From contig NZ_AP022848.1 of NCBI RefSeq assembly GCF_011764485.1, positions 2,632,001 through 2,696,000 of the forward strand: a stretch of DNA of 64,000 nucleotides, given 5' to 3'. Below, piece by piece: positions 41,439-51,228 of the stretch. The notes under the pieces are model-generated. The model saw only the letters and a list, made by a program, of their open reading frames with translations. It did no database searches and had not been told where the DNA came from. The position numbers and the translations under genes were made by a program. The stretch comes from Bosea sp. ANAM02 (GTDB lineage: Bacteria; Pseudomonadota; Alphaproteobacteria; Rhizobiales; Beijerinckiaceae). Every line of letters starts with the position of its first letter. Positions within the stretch are counted from its first letter, which is position 1.

Positions 41439-42794
41439 TCAGTCCGCGAGCGCCGCGGCGCCACTCAAACCGTAGCGGCGCATCTTGAGGTAGAGCGTCT
41501 TGCGGGTGATTCCGAGTGCCGCGGCGGTGACACCGATGCGCCCGTTGTGGCGCTTCAGTGCGGCTCCGATGCCCTCCGCCTCGGCGATGGCGACCAGCTC
41601 CTCCAGCGTGCGCTCGGCGACATCGGCTGCCGTGGCACCGGCAACGGCGTCCTCGAAATCCTCGTCCATGCCGAGCAGGCTGCGCTCGGCGGCGTTGCGC
41701 AATTCGCGGACATTGCCCGGCCAGTCCTGCCGCGTCAGGCGCTGGAGCAGGTCGCGCCCGAGCGGCGGGGCCGAGCGGCCGACGCGCGCGGCGGCAAGCG
41801 CGAGGAAGTGCTGGAACAGCAGGGGAATGTCCTCGCGCCGGTCGCGCAAGGGCGGCAGGCGCAGCGTCACGACGTTGAGCCGATAGACCAGGTCCTCGCG
41901 GAAGCCACCGGTCCTGGCGAGCGCGGCGAGGTCGGTCTTGGTCGCGGCGACGATGCGGATATCGACCGCGATCTCCTTGTTGGAGCCGAGGCGCTCGATC
42001 CGCCGCTCCTGCAGGGCGCGTAGGAGACGGACCTGCGCCGCCATCGGCATCGACTCGATCTCGTCGAGGAAGAGCGTGCCGCCGCTGGCATGCTCGATCT
42101 TGCCGATCCGCCGGTCGCGCGCGCCGGTGAAGGCACCGGCCTCGTGCCCGAACAATTCGCTCTCGATCATCGTTTCGGGGATCGCCCCGCAATTCACGGC
42201 GACGAAGCGCCCGGCGCGGCGATTTCCGAGGTCATGCAGCGCGCGGGCCGCGACCTCCTTGCCGGTGCCCGTCTCGCCGAAGAGCAGCACGTCGGTATCG
42301 GCATCGGCGAGCAGGGCGAGCCGGCTGCGCAGGCGCGCGACCGCCGGCGAATGCCCGACGACGCGGGCGGCCCACGGGTCTTCGGTGTGGGCGCCGGCCC
42401 TGAGCAAGCGGTTCTCGATGATCAGCCGGCGGTATTCGCTGGCGCGCCGGATCGTCTCGATCAGGCGGACCGGATCGGCCGGCTTTTCGACGAAATCCCA
42501 GGCTCCTTCGCGGATCGCCTTCACCGCCATGGGAACATCGGCATGGCCGGTGATCAGCACGACCGGGATCTCGGCATCGATCGCGGTCACGGCCGCGAGC
42601 AGCCCGAAACCGTCGCGGCCGGGCATGCGGACATCGCTGACCAGCACGACGGAAGCGTCCCGCCCGAGTTCTACGAGCGCGGCATCGGCGGAGCGTCTGC
42701 CAATGACCGCGAAGCCTTCGAGTTCCAGCGTCAGCCGCCAGGCTTCCAGCACCTCGGCATCGTCATCGACGAGGACGATCTTGGGAGCGCTCAT
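41439..42794 (-). CDS. Sigma-54-dependent response regulator (PgtA/DctD/NtrC type)
   Basis: 451 residues. Receiver domain with phosphoacceptor Asp54 in VSDVRMPG. AAA+ domain with Walker A GETGTGKE, the sigma-54 contact motif GAFTGA, and GGTLFLDEIESM. C-terminal Fis-type HTH: AALKRHNGRIGVTAAALGITRKTLYLKMRRYGL. It activates sigma-54 promoters after phosphorylation, most likely the one at 41130-41145. It overlaps the kinase gene by 4 bp (ATGA). The kinase-regulator-binding protein gene set matches the phosphoglycerate-transport regulators PgtA/PgtB/PgtC. Confidence 0.93.
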   Translation of the reverse strand: MSAPKIVLVDDDAEVLEAWRLTLELEGFAVIGRRSADAALVELGRDASVVLVSDVRMPGRDGFGLLAAVTAIDAEIPVVLITGHADVPMAVKAIREGAWDFVEKPADPVRLIETIRRASEYRRLIIENRLLRAGAHTEDPWAARVVGHSPAVARLRSRLALLADADTDVLLFGETGTGKEVAARALHDLGNRRAGRFVAVNCGAIPETMIESELFGHEAGAFTGARDRRIGKIEHASGGTLFLDEIESMPMAAQVRLLRALQERRIERLGSNKEIAVDIRIVAATKTDLAALARTGGFREDLVYRLNVVTLRLPPLRDRREDIPLLFQHFLALAAARVGRSAPPLGRDLLQRLTRQDWPGNVRELRNAAERSLLGMDEDFEDAVAGATAADVAERTLEELVAIAEAEGIGAALKRHNGRIGVTAAALGITRKTLYLKMRRYGLSGAAALAD

Positions 42795-44731
42795 GCGTCG
42801 ATTTCCAGCGGGGCCATGACGTGGGCTGTCGTCCCTTCGAGCGTGATCAGGAAGCGGGTGCCGGCAGGGCCGGTTTCGGCGACCGCGAGCGTGCCGCCGA
42901 GATCCTTGATGATGTTGTAGGACAGCGAAAGGCCGAGGCCGAGCCCCGAGCCGACCGGCTTGGTGGTGAAGAACGGATCGAAGATGCGTTCCAGATGCGC
43001 CCGATCGATGCCGGGGCCGCTATCGGCGACCCAGATCTCGACCCTGTGGCCATTCCGGCGTGCACCGATCGCGATGGCGGCGCCCTCCATGCCGGCGATG
43101 GCGTCAAGCGCATTGGCGATCAAATTGACCAGCACCTGCTCCAGCCGGATTTCCTCGGCATGGACATGGAGGCGTCCGGCCGGCAGCTCCCGCGTGAGCG
43201 TGACGCGCTCGGCTTCGAAACGCGGTTCGAACAGCGAAAGGGCGGTCTCGATCACATCGCCGACCGAGACCGGGTTTAGAACCACGCCGGGCTTGCGGGC
43301 GAACCGCCTGAGATGCGCGATCAGGTCGGCCGCGCGCGTCGTCAGCGCCTGGATACGGCCGATCGCCTTCTGCGCCTCCTCGGGCCGGCCGCGCTCCAGC
43401 AGCAGCGCGCCGTTATGGGCGTGGGAGCGGATCGCGGCGAGCGGCTGGTTGAGCTCGTGGCTGAGACCCGCCGCCATCTGCCCGAGCGCGGCGAGCTTGG
43501 CCGCCTGGATCAGGTCGTCGCGGGTCTGCCGGAAGACGGCGAGCGCCCGGGCGAGGTCGCCGAGCTCGTCATTGCCCGCCTTCGGCAGCAGCGCCGAGGA
43601 CTGGCCGCTGGCGATGCTGGTCGCCGCCTCGGTCAGGATGCGCAGGCGCGCCACCAGATGGCGCCGGACATAGAACCAGCCGATCAGCAGAGCCCCCAGC
43701 AGCGACGCCGCGGCGATGGCGAGCAGCAGGTTCCGGCCGAGCCGGATCGCCTGCGCCGACCGGTCGGCGGCCTCCTTCGCGATCGCTTCGGTCCGCTGCA
43801 CCTCCTGCGAGACCAGCGTGCCCAGCTGCGTGACGAGGCGGCGGCTTTCAGAGATCAGCCGCTGCGCGTCGGCGAGCGCAGCAAGCTCGGAGCGCTTGAG
43901 ACCGGGCAGGCCCGTCGTGGTGTCGGCGAGCCCGACCAGGCGCTGCGTGATCTGCCTGACCGTGATCGTGTCCGGCCAGCCGGCGAGCGCCTTGGCCTCG
44001 ATCTCGAGCTGGTCGACCGCCTCGCCGATGACATGGCCGGTCTGCTCCATGTCCTCGCGGGTCTGAACGGCGCCAAGCCTCCCGAACAGGCCGACGATCA
44101 GATTGGCCTGGGCGTTGAGCGTCATCAGCGCTTCGCTCTTGCGGGTCTCCTCGCGGATCGTGTTGGGCTTGGCGGCTGCCGCTTCGCTGCCGCTCCGGCC
44201 GAGTGCGGTGTCGATGTTGAAGCGGGCATCGTCGGTCAGCGGCTCGATCTCGTCGATCAGGTCGGCCTGGAGCCAGCGCAGTTCCTCGCTGACGCCGCGA
44301 ATGCGCTCGGCCAATGTGAAGCGCCGCCCCGAAACGTCGTCGATCGCTCCGAGATTGCGCCTGATCTCGGCCGCGACGGCGGTCAGCGACCGCGCATCGA
44401 AGCCGGCGCCGGCCCGCTCCGACAGCACCTTGTCGAGTTCGCTCAGGCGCTCGTCGACCACGCGCCTTCCGCGCTCGTAGCCGTCGCGACGTTCGGCACT
44501 GGCCAGTTCAGGCATGCCGGCGATGACGCGCGCGCTGGCTTCGGCGAGCCTGGCGGCGGAGGCGAGGCCCGGCAGATGCTCGCGGGCGATCGCCGCCAGT
44601 TCCTTGCTGAGCCGCTCATAGGAGATGACGCCGACGACACCGGCGCCGACCGCGAAGAGGCCGACGCCGAGGAAGGCCGCGATCAACCGGCCGCCGATGC
44701 CGAAGCGGCGCCTGGGCAGGGCAGGCGTCAT
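42791..44731 (-). CDS. Sensor histidine kinase (PgtB-like) with large periplasmic domain
   Basis: 646 residues. TM1 at about 12-37, a helical periplasmic domain of about 300 residues, TM2 at about 335-360, then HAMP. Phosphoacceptor His425 in LSHELNQPLAAIR. HATPase domain: N-box VNLIANALDAI, G1 VADSGPGI, G2 GSGLGLGLSLSYNIIKDLGG. ATG 44731 overlaps the stop of the upstream binding-protein gene (ATGA), which implies joint production of sensor and periplasmic partner. The longer open frame upstream is a shadow of that gene. Confidence 0.92.
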   Translation of the reverse strand: MTPALPRRRFGIGGRLIAAFLGVGLFAVGAGVVGVISYERLSKELAAIAREHLPGLASAARLAEASARVIAGMPELASAERRDGYERGRRVVDERLSELDKVLSERAGAGFDARSLTAVAAEIRRNLGAIDDVSGRRFTLAERIRGVSEELRWLQADLIDEIEPLTDDARFNIDTALGRSGSEAAAAKPNTIREETRKSEALMTLNAQANLIVGLFGRLGAVQTREDMEQTGHVIGEAVDQLEIEAKALAGWPDTITVRQITQRLVGLADTTTGLPGLKRSELAALADAQRLISESRRLVTQLGTLVSQEVQRTEAIAKEAADRSAQAIRLGRNLLLAIAAASLLGALLIGWFYVRRHLVARLRILTEAATSIASGQSSALLPKAGNDELGDLARALAVFRQTRDDLIQAAKLAALGQMAAGLSHELNQPLAAIRSHAHNGALLLERGRPEEAQKAIGRIQALTTRAADLIAHLRRFARKPGVVLNPVSVGDVIETALSLFEPRFEAERVTLTRELPAGRLHVHAEEIRLEQVLVNLIANALDAIAGMEGAAIAIGARRNGHRVEIWVADSGPGIDRAHLERIFDPFFTTKPVGSGLGLGLSLSYNIIKDLGGTLAVAETGPAGTRFLITLEGTTAHVMAPLEIDA

Positions 44732-46104
44732 GGGCGGGTCCCGGTCAGGCTCTCGTCGCGCCAGCCCAGGGCCGCAAGCCGCTCGGCCGCCTGCCGCAGG
44801 CTGTCGCTCGCCTCTGCGGCGCGAGCCGCGATCGCGTTGCGGATATCGGCCTCGACCCGCGCCTGGTCCTCGGGCAGGGGCAGGCCGCGCGGCACGCGGA
44901 CGAGGTTGCGGAACCGCCCGGGCTCTCCAAGTTCCGCGACCGAGACCGGCGGCTGCGTCAGCGCCGCCCGTGCCTGTGTCAGCAAGCTGGCGGCCTGCGC
45001 GTCGGGGCGCGTGAGCAGCGCCGCTTCCATCGTCTGCAGGCTGCGCCAGAGCCTGGCCTGATCGGTGCGGCGGAAGGTGATCCACTCGTCGAAGATCAGG
45101 TTGACCAGCTCGTAGCGCCCGGCCGAGAGCCCGGCATCGAAGCCGGCGTGGTTGAAGAAGCCATCCGTCGCCGCGAGATGGGGCGGCGTCTCGTCCGGGC
45201 CATAGGCCGAGGGCGAGACGGCGAGGCGCCCGATCCGGGGCTCGCGCAGCATCCTCTGGCCTTCCGGCGAGAGCACGAAATCGATGAAGAGTTCGGCCTC
45301 CTTCGGATTGGGCGAGGTTGCGAGCCTGGCGATGCTGGCCGGCGCGAACAGCGTCTCGCCGGGCAGGACGAAGCGGTTGCCTTCGCCCTCCGCCGCATTG
45401 GCTTCGGTCAGGAAATCGATGGAGATGCCGATGCCGAAGCGCCCGCGGGCAACGCCGGCATTCACGCCGAAGCTGCGCGCTGTGATCGTCGCGAGATTGC
45501 CGCCGATCGCCGACCACAGCGCCCAGCCGCGCTCCCAGCCGAGCGATTGCAGGAGGGCCTCGACCATCAGATGCGTGGTGCCGGAGCGGGCAGGCGAGGT
45601 CAGGCCGATATGGCCGGCATAGACGGGTGCTGCGAGATCGGCCCAGTTGCGCGGCACCGGCAGGCCGCGCGCCTCCAGATAGGCCGGGTTGTAGACCAGC
45701 CCGTAGCCGGAGACGGCGAAGCCGAGATAGCGCCCGCCGGGATCGTTGACCGGGTAGCCGGCGATGGTTTCCGGCGCGCCGGTCCGGCGCGGCCGCACCG
45801 GGGCCAGCAGGTTCGCCTGCTTCAACAGCTCGAAGGCGTCGGGCGCCGAGGCCCAGAACAGATCGGCCTCCGGCCGCTTGCGCGTGCGGATGTCGATTAC
45901 CGCCGCCGTCGTCTTGCGCTGCACCACCTCGACGGCGATGTCGGGATGCCGTTTCCGGAAGGCGCTGCGGAACGGCTCGAAGAAGGAGGGCGGGAACGAG
46001 GTGATGATCTGGACGCGCCGGCCCTCGGCCATGCCGCCGGCGGGCCAGCCGAAGGCCAGCACGGCGAGGAGGACGAACCTGATCGTGACGGCGTAACGAC
46101 CCAT
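44728..46104 (-). CDS. Periplasmic binding protein of the three-component sensor (PgtC-like)
   Basis: 458 residues with a Sec signal (FVLLAVLAFGWPAGGMAEG). It is paralogous to the transporter binding protein at 39736-41073: both have VxIITSF / VTVVTSF, DLFWASAPDAFE(L/V)LK, (S/A)GYG near YPxNDPxGxYxGF, RSGTTHLxxExxLQ, and a G(V/I)GI(S/V)IDF segment. The C-terminal ~120 residues are helical and Ala/Arg-rich. PgtC proteins report a periplasmic ligand to the PgtB kinase. ATG 46104 was chosen as the methionine next to the signal; ATG 46155 is possible. Confidence 0.87.
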   Translation of the reverse strand: MGRYAVTIRFVLLAVLAFGWPAGGMAEGRRVQIITSFPPSFFEPFRSAFRKRHPDIAVEVVQRKTTAAVIDIRTRKRPEADLFWASAPDAFELLKQANLLAPVRPRRTGAPETIAGYPVNDPGGRYLGFAVSGYGLVYNPAYLEARGLPVPRNWADLAAPVYAGHIGLTSPARSGTTHLMVEALLQSLGWERGWALWSAIGGNLATITARSFGVNAGVARGRFGIGISIDFLTEANAAEGEGNRFVLPGETLFAPASIARLATSPNPKEAELFIDFVLSPEGQRMLREPRIGRLAVSPSAYGPDETPPHLAATDGFFNHAGFDAGLSAGRYELVNLIFDEWITFRRTDQARLWRSLQTMEAALLTRPDAQAASLLTQARAALTQPPVSVAELGEPGRFRNLVRVPRGLPLPEDQARVEADIRNAIAARAAEASDSLRQAAERLAALGWRDESLTGTRP

Positions 46105-46242
46105 CCGACCGTCATATAGCCGGCTTGGCGGCCCGGCTAGGCTGGTGGGTCGCATGCGAACAGCCCGCACCCCTCGTTCCCGTCGATTGTGCCTCTGCGC
46201 CGGGCGTGCCACAGTTCGGCCTCATTCGCGGCGGGGTTCCTC

Positions 46243-46989
46243 ATGAGCAGCACATCGACCGGCGGATTTTCCGCTGCACCGGGCCAGTTTCGCATCGGCC
46301 CGGTGATGAACAAGACCTTCGCGGTCCTCCGGCGCCAGTTCGGCAAGTTCGTCCTGCTGGCGCTCGTCCCGATGATCCCCATCTTCCTGCTGACGCTGGG
46401 TGCGCTGTCGTCGAGCGCGCCCGCGCCGTCGGGCATCGCCTTCGGCGCGATGCTGACGGGATTGCTGACCTTCGTGCTCCAGACCGTGGCACAGGCGACG
46501 AGCCTTTACGGCGCCTTCCAGGAAATGCGCCAGCAGCCCTTCACCATCGGCGACTCCCTGCGGATCGGGCTGGCACGCGCCATTCCCGTGATCGGCGTCG
46601 GCATTCTGGTCGGCCTTGCGACCGGTCTCGGCTTCCTGCTGTTCGTGGTGCCGGGCGTCATCATCGGCTGTATGCTTTATGTCGCCATTCCCGCATGCGT
46701 CATCGAGAAGATGGGCGTGAGCGCGAGCATCAAGCGCAGCGTCGCGCTGACCAGGGGCTATCGCTGGCAGATCTTCGGACTGTTCCTGCTCGTCGTCGTG
46801 ATTTCGCTGGTCGGCGTGCTCGTGCTCGCGCGGATCGGCGGCGCCGGCTTCGTCGGGCAGACTCTGAGCTTCGCCTGGCAAGTCGTCTCGACTGCCTTCG
46901 GCGCAGTGCTGGCGGCGGTGATCTATCACGATCTGCGGGTGGCGAAGGAAGGCATCGACCTCGACACGCTGACGAGCGTCTTCGACTGA
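46243..46989 (+). CDS. Multi-pass membrane protein of unknown function
   Basis: 248 residues, about six predicted membrane helices, including FVLLALVPMIPIFLLTLGAL, AIPVIGVGILVGLATGLGFLLFVVPGVIIGCMLYVAIPACVIE and IFGLFLLVVVISLVGVLVLA. The loop SIKRSVALTRGYRWQIFGLFLL and the GVIIGCMLYVAIPACVIE helix resemble the DUF975/YciC-like/GPDPase-membrane-domain group. ATG 46243 has GCGGGG nine bases upstream; the frame is also open to 46189. It converges with the RDD gene and diverges from the sensor operon. Confidence 0.75.
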   Translation: MSSTSTGGFSAAPGQFRIGPVMNKTFAVLRRQFGKFVLLALVPMIPIFLLTLGALSSSAPAPSGIAFGAMLTGLLTFVLQTVAQATSLYGAFQEMRQQPFTIGDSLRIGLARAIPVIGVGILVGLATGLGFLLFVVPGVIIGCMLYVAIPACVIEKMGVSASIKRSVALTRGYRWQIFGLFLLVVVISLVGVLVLARIGGAGFVGQTLSFAWQVVSTAFGAVLAAVIYHDLRVAKEGIDLDTLTSVFD

Positions 46990-47017
46990 CCGCAACCGGC
47001 CGTGCCGCCATCGGTCC

Positions 47018-47923
47018 TCACGGGCCGGTGGCGGCCGGCTCGTTCTTGTCGGCGCGGTAGCGGCCGAACTGCTGCTCGCGTTCGAGATGCGCGCGCTCGG
47101 CCGTGTAGAACGCCTTCAGGAAATCGAGCGTCTCGGCCGGCGGGATAGCTTCTTCCCAGCCGATCTTGCGGCGGATCTTCTCGCAGACTTGGTCCTGCAT
47201 CATCTGCGTGTCGGGCGAGGGCGGCCTGCGCAGCAATTCCTCCAGAACCTGCAATTCGAAGGCGCCATAGGCGTCGAGCTGCTTGCGGTTGAAGACGAAG
47301 CGGCTCTGCGCCTCCGCGAGCTCGGCGAGCAGCGCCCGGCGCGGCACGGAGATGACCATGGTCCCGGCGATCAGATCGCCGGCACGCAGGTGGTCGCGGT
47401 TGAAGAACGGCAGGGCAGAGAGCGCGACCGCCCAGCCGAAATAGCTCGCCGCCGTCCAGAATTCCGCTCCAACCCCGATCTTCGGCACGGCGAAGAACAG
47501 CCCGAGCGGCAGGAAGATCTCGACCTCGCGCGTCAGGTTGCGGGCGACGATCGCGCCGGGCAGGAGCGGGCCGCCGCTGCGGTCGATCACCTTGAGGTTG
47601 ACGATGCGCTTGCCGGGCGTCGCGCCCTGGCTCTGCAGCTCGAAATGGATGAAGTAGAGGTTCCTGAGCAGGAATGACAGGAACAGCACGACCGTGACCG
47701 TGACCGAGCCGGTGACGCCGTGCAGCAGCGTCAGGCCGAGCACGAGGAAGAGCAGGACGGTCGCCAGCATCCAGAACAGGAAGTCGATCAGGAAGGCGAC
47801 GAGTCGCTCGCCGTGGTTGGCGACATCGACCTCCAGCGTCACGCCCTCCGGCGTGGTGATCTCGCGGCGGTTGCGGGTGATGCCGTCAAGCAGACGGTTG
47901 ATGCGGTCAAGTCGCTGGGCCAT
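47018..47923 (-). CDS. RDD family membrane protein
   Basis: 301 residues. The RDD domain (about 30-190) begins VANHGERLVAFLIDFLFWMLATVLLFLVLGLTL and contains SQGATPGKRIVNLKVIDRSGGPLLPGAIVARNLTREVEIFLPLGL, the usual K(R)I(V/L)(G/N)L pattern. A cytoplasmic helical tail of about 100 residues follows, with the charged end AERAHLEREQQFGRYRADKNEPAATGP. Last gene of the MoxR/DUF58 cluster; function unknown, with RDD proteins suggested elsewhere to affect ion transport or stress tolerance. Confidence 0.88.
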   Translation of the reverse strand: MAQRLDRINRLLDGITRNRREITTPEGVTLEVDVANHGERLVAFLIDFLFWMLATVLLFLVLGLTLLHGVTGSVTVTVVLFLSFLLRNLYFIHFELQSQGATPGKRIVNLKVIDRSGGPLLPGAIVARNLTREVEIFLPLGLFFAVPKIGVGAEFWTAASYFGWAVALSALPFFNRDHLRAGDLIAGTMVISVPRRALLAELAEAQSRFVFNRKQLDAYGAFELQVLEELLRRPPSPDTQMMQDQVCEKIRRKIGWEEAIPPAETLDFLKAFYTAERAHLEREQQFGRYRADKNEPAATGP

Positions 47924-49043
47924 GGCGTCCGCGTCTGCCGCTGGAGAGGAAATAGGCGGCCCATAGCGCGCCCGTCGCAGCGCCGATCGCGAGCCGCCAG
48001 GGCGTCGAGGCGATGAGCTGGCGCAGGCCGCCTTCGATGAGTCCCGCGACGAAGAGCATCAGCACGGCCCCGCCCGCGAGCCCGGCCGCCGCCTTGCCGG
48101 CCATGGCGAGGCTGTCGAGGCGATTGTAGCGCCCGGGAAACAGGATCTTCTCGGCGATGACGAGCCCGCCGGCGCCGCACAGGATCAGCGCGCCGATCTC
48201 GGTCACGCCATGGATCGAGACCCAGCCGATGAAGTCGACGAGCAGGCCGCGATTGGAGTGCAGTGCGAAAAAGGCCCCGAGCACGACGCCCTGGTAGCCG
48301 AGCAGCAGCAGCGTCGGCACGCCGCCGAAGACGCCGAGCCCGAAGGTCATGATCCCGATCGTGGCGTTATGGCGGAACAGGAAATTGGCGAAGACCACGA
48401 AGGAATCGACGAAGCCCGGCCAGGGTGCGAAAATTTCGGTCCGGCGCAACTGCTCGGCGGTGCTGGCCGGCCCGCGCCCGCCGGCCATGCTCTCGGGCAC
48501 GAGCAGGCTGAACCAGGCTTCGTTCGGCAACACCATCAGGTAGCCGATGGCGATGCCGGCCGCGATGGCGAGCGTCGCCAGCAGGATATGCCAGCCCGCG
48601 CCGCGGACGGCCTGCGGGAAGCCGTGTTTCAGGAAGCCTCCGAGCGCTTCGAGGACGCCGATGCGCGGGCCGTAGACGACGAAGAAGGCGCGCAGCACCA
48701 GTCCTTCGAGATAGAGGATCAGGTTGCGGTCTAATGCGATCGAGCGGGCGACGGAGAGCGAGGAGGCGGCTGTCCGGTAGAGCAGGGGGAGTTCCTGCAA
48801 TTCGGCGGCCGAGAGACGCGACAGGCCCTTCTTCTCGACGCGCGAGACGAGATCGTCGAGCACGCGCCAAGCCGTCTCGCGGTTGCGGCGGAACTCGGCG
48901 CTGCGCAGCGTCACGGTCGCGACCGGGGGCGGCGGAGCCGCCGTCGAGGCGCTGTTCGGTTCTATAGCAGCCCCCTCTGCTTGATGGTGAGGTAGCGGTT
49001 GACCAGGCCGACGGCGAGGCCGCGCGGCGGAATCTCCAGGCAA
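47907..49043 (-). CDS. SpoIIM-like (stage II sporulation protein M family) membrane protein; start uncertain
   Basis: 378 residues if ATG 49043 is used. About 30 N-terminal codons then overlap the end of the DUF58 gene and are compositionally odd. A strong AGAGGGGG sequence precedes an in-frame ATA codon near 48965, and the first in-frame GTG after that is 48914. The body has the SpoIIM/DUF95 pattern: AEFRRNRETAWRVLDDLVSRVEKKGLSRLSAAELQELPLLYRTAASSLSVARSIALDRNLILYLEGLVLRA, then six helices, with IGIMTFGLGVFGGVPTLLLLGYQGVVLGAFFALHSNRGL and HGVTEIGALILCGAGGLVIAEKILFPG. Neighbours are the RDD and DUF58 genes, a common gene pairing. Confidence 0.85.
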   Translation of the reverse strand: MPGDSAARPRRRPGQPLPHHQAEGAAIEPNSASTAAPPPPVATVTLRSAEFRRNRETAWRVLDDLVSRVEKKGLSRLSAAELQELPLLYRTAASSLSVARSIALDRNLILYLEGLVLRAFFVVYGPRIGVLEALGGFLKHGFPQAVRGAGWHILLATLAIAAGIAIGYLMVLPNEAWFSLLVPESMAGGRGPASTAEQLRRTEIFAPWPGFVDSFVVFANFLFRHNATIGIMTFGLGVFGGVPTLLLLGYQGVVLGAFFALHSNRGLLVDFIGWVSIHGVTEIGALILCGAGGLVIAEKILFPGRYNRLDSLAMAGKAAAGLAGGAVLMLFVAGLIEGGLRQLIASTPWRLAIGAATGALWAAYFLSSGRRGRHGPAT

Positions 49044-50275
49044 TGCACGCCCATCCGCGCCAGTCGCTCCAGCACCACCGCGCGCTCGCGCTGCAGGTCG
49101 CGCGCGACGACCGCCTCGGCGACCGGCCGGAAGCCCGCGGGCTCGGCCTCGACGATATCGGCCAAGAGCGGGTCGCGCAGCGTGACGAAGATCACGGCGT
49201 GGCGATTGGCCATGCGCTGGAGGCTTTCGAGCAGGAGCCCCGCCGTCGTGGTGTCGATGAACTCGGTGAACAGGACGACCAGCGCCCGGCGCTTCAGGCG
49301 AGCGTTCAGCTCGGCCAGGCCCAGCGTGAAATTGGTCTCCTCGGCCCGATAACCGAGCTGGCTCGATGCGTTCTGGAGCCGGGCGAAGGCGCTGCGGCCA
49401 GGCGAGGGCTGGAGATATTGCCGGATGCGTGCATCGAAGCCGAACGAACCGACATGGTCGCCGCTGCGCAATGCGACCCAGCCGAGCAACAGCCCGGCAT
49501 GGATCGCGTGGTCGAGGCGCGGCAGGCCGTCGATCGGCTCCGCCATCAGGTAGCCGGTGTCGAAGGCGAGCACGATCTGGTGGTTGCGCTCGATCCGGAA
49601 TTCCTTCGACAGCAGCTTGAGATGCTTGGCCGAGTGCTTCCAGTCGATGAAGCGGTTGTCGAGCCCCTGGACATGGTCGCGCAGGGCCTCGAACTCGGTG
49701 CCTTCGCCCTTCTGGCGCTGGACCTTGATGCCATCGATGGCATCGCGGCTGAAGAACTGCACGGCGGCCGAGGCGATGCCGCGGATATCGGGCACGACAT
49801 CGATCGTGAGCGCCTGCGGCCGGCGCTGGCTCCGGCCGGCGAGGCCGAGCGGCCCGTGCCAGCGCAGCCAGAGCGCCTCGATGACAATCCGTCCGCGCCG
49901 GAGCGGCCGGATCGGCAGCGTGACCATGCCCACCGTTCCCGGCGGAACCTCCAGCCGGGCAGGTTCGGGCGGCGCGGTATCGCCGCTCTGTTCGGGCAGG
50001 ACCTGGATCGCGACCGCCCTTGATGCGCCCTCGATGCCGGCGCTCACGCTCAATTGCTCTTCGCTGCCGATATATAATCGCGGCGGGGCATCGACCGTGA
50101 GCGCCAATCGCGACGGCCGGACGCAGAGCAGGGCGTCGAGCCCGATCAGCGCCAGCACGAACAGGCCGAGATCGAGCGCGATTGGCCAGAGCGCCGGGTC
50201 ATGGATCAGCAGGCCGATGGCGACCGGCACGGTCGCCCCGAAGAGCAGGACGGCGCGCGGTGTCGGCCTGATCAT
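48962..50275 (-). CDS. DUF58 domain-containing protein
   Basis: 437 residues. Two N-terminal membrane helices (about 10-50), a beta-rich region, then the DUF58/vWA-like domain with [43 protein letters not shown]. The D-W-K-(H/A)-S-A-(K/R)-H motif is diagnostic. Such proteins are regularly encoded with MoxR AAA+ ATPases, which may chaperone metal or cofactor insertion into vWA proteins. It overlaps moxR by 4 bp (ATGA). Confidence 0.92.
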   Translation of the reverse strand: MIRPTPRAVLLFGATVPVAIGLLIHDPALWPIALDLGLFVLALIGLDALLCVRPSRLALTVDAPPRLYIGSEEQLSVSAGIEGASRAVAIQVLPEQSGDTAPPEPARLEVPPGTVGMVTLPIRPLRRGRIVIEALWLRWHGPLGLAGRSQRRPQALTIDVVPDIRGIASAAVQFFSRDAIDGIKVQRQKGEGTEFEALRDHVQGLDNRFIDWKHSAKHLKLLSKEFRIERNHQIVLAFDTGYLMAEPIDGLPRLDHAIHAGLLLGWVALRSGDHVGSFGFDARIRQYLQPSPGRSAFARLQNASSQLGYRAEETNFTLGLAELNARLKRRALVVLFTEFIDTTTAGLLLESLQRMANRHAVIFVTLRDPLLADIVEAEPAGFRPVAEAVVARDLQRERAVVLERLARMGVHCLEIPPRGLAVGLVNRYLTIKQRGLL

Positions 50276-51228
50276 CGCGGCACGGCGACCTGGTCGATCA
50301 GTTCGAGAATGACCTTGTCGGCGACCAGGCCGTCGATCTCGGCATTGGGCGCGAGCACGATCCGGTGACGCAGCAGGGGCAGGGCGATGCCCTTGACGTC
50401 GTCGGGGATGACGAAGTCGCGTCCTTGCGTCGCAGCCCGCGCCCGGCTGGCCGAGGCCAGCATCGTCGCGGCGCGCGGCGAGGCGCCGGTCTCGATCGCC
50501 GGGTGCTCGCGCGTCGCGCGGATGAGATCGACGATATAGCCGACCAGCGGCTCGCCGAGCGCGATCCCGCCGACCAGCGCGCGCGCCGCCAGCAAGTGCT
50601 GTTCCGAGACCACCGAGGCGAGGCCGAACTCCGCGAGCTTCGGCATGGCGGCGCGGTGCCCATGGCGCGCGACGATGGCGAATTCCTCCTCGCGGCTGGG
50701 ATAGGCGAGGTTGATCTTGAACAGGAAGCGGTCGAGCTGCGCCTCGGGTAGCGGATAGGTGCCCTGCTGCTCGATCGGGTTCTGGGTCGCCACCACCATG
50801 AAGGCCTCGCCCAGCGGATGGGTGGTGCCGTCGATGGTGACGTTGCGCTCGTTCATCGCCTGCAACAGCGCGGCCTGCGTCTTGGGGGGCGTGCGGTTGA
50901 TCTCGTCGGCAAGCAGGATGTCGGTGAAGATCGGGCCGCGCGTCAGGTTGAAGCTGCTGGTGCGGAAATCGAAGAGATTGGTGCCGAGCAGGTCGCCCGG
51001 CATCATGTCCGGCGTGAACTGGATGCGCCCGAAGCGCAGCGAAAGCCCGGCCGCGAAGCTTTGCGCCAGCAGCGTCTTGGCCGTGCCCGGCACGCCCTCC
51101 AGCAGGACATGCCCGCCGCAGAGCAGGCTGACGAGCATCAGCTCGACGACCTCGTCCTGGCCGACGACGGCTTTGCGGATTTCGCCGCGAAGCCCTTCAG
51201 TGATCGTCGAGACGTCGCGGAGTTCCAT
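50272..51228 (-). CDS. MoxR family AAA+ ATPase
   Basis: 318 residues. Walker A GVPGTAKT at about 47, Walker [32 protein letters not shown], sensor 1 [27 protein letters not shown], and the C-terminal lid [34 protein letters not shown] 51228 was chosen because the MoxR N-terminus ([17 protein letters not shown]) begins there; the upstream 15 codons overlap the DUF4350 gene. MoxR proteins act as chaperones for partner vWA/DUF58 proteins. Confidence 0.93.
   Translation of the reverse strand: MELRDVSTITEGLRGEIRKAVVGQDEVVELMLVSLLCGGHVLLEGVPGTAKTLLAQSFAAGLSLRFGRIQFTPDMMPGDLLGTNLFDFRTSSFNLTRGPIFTDILLADEINRTPPKTQAALLQAMNERNVTIDGTTHPLGEAFMVVATQNPIEQQGTYPLPEAQLDRFLFKINLAYPSREEEFAIVARHGHRAAMPKLAEFGLASVVSEQHLLAARALVGGIALGEPLVGYIVDLIRATREHPAIETGASPRAATMLASASRARAATQGRDFVIPDDVKGIALPLLRHRIVLAPNAEIDGLVADKVILELIDQVAVPR

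Noticed and set aside
42791..45517. 908-codon version of the histidine kinase
   Set aside because: The extra N-terminal part is a shifted-frame reading of the binding-protein gene; the true start is ATG 44731, overlapping that gene's stop.
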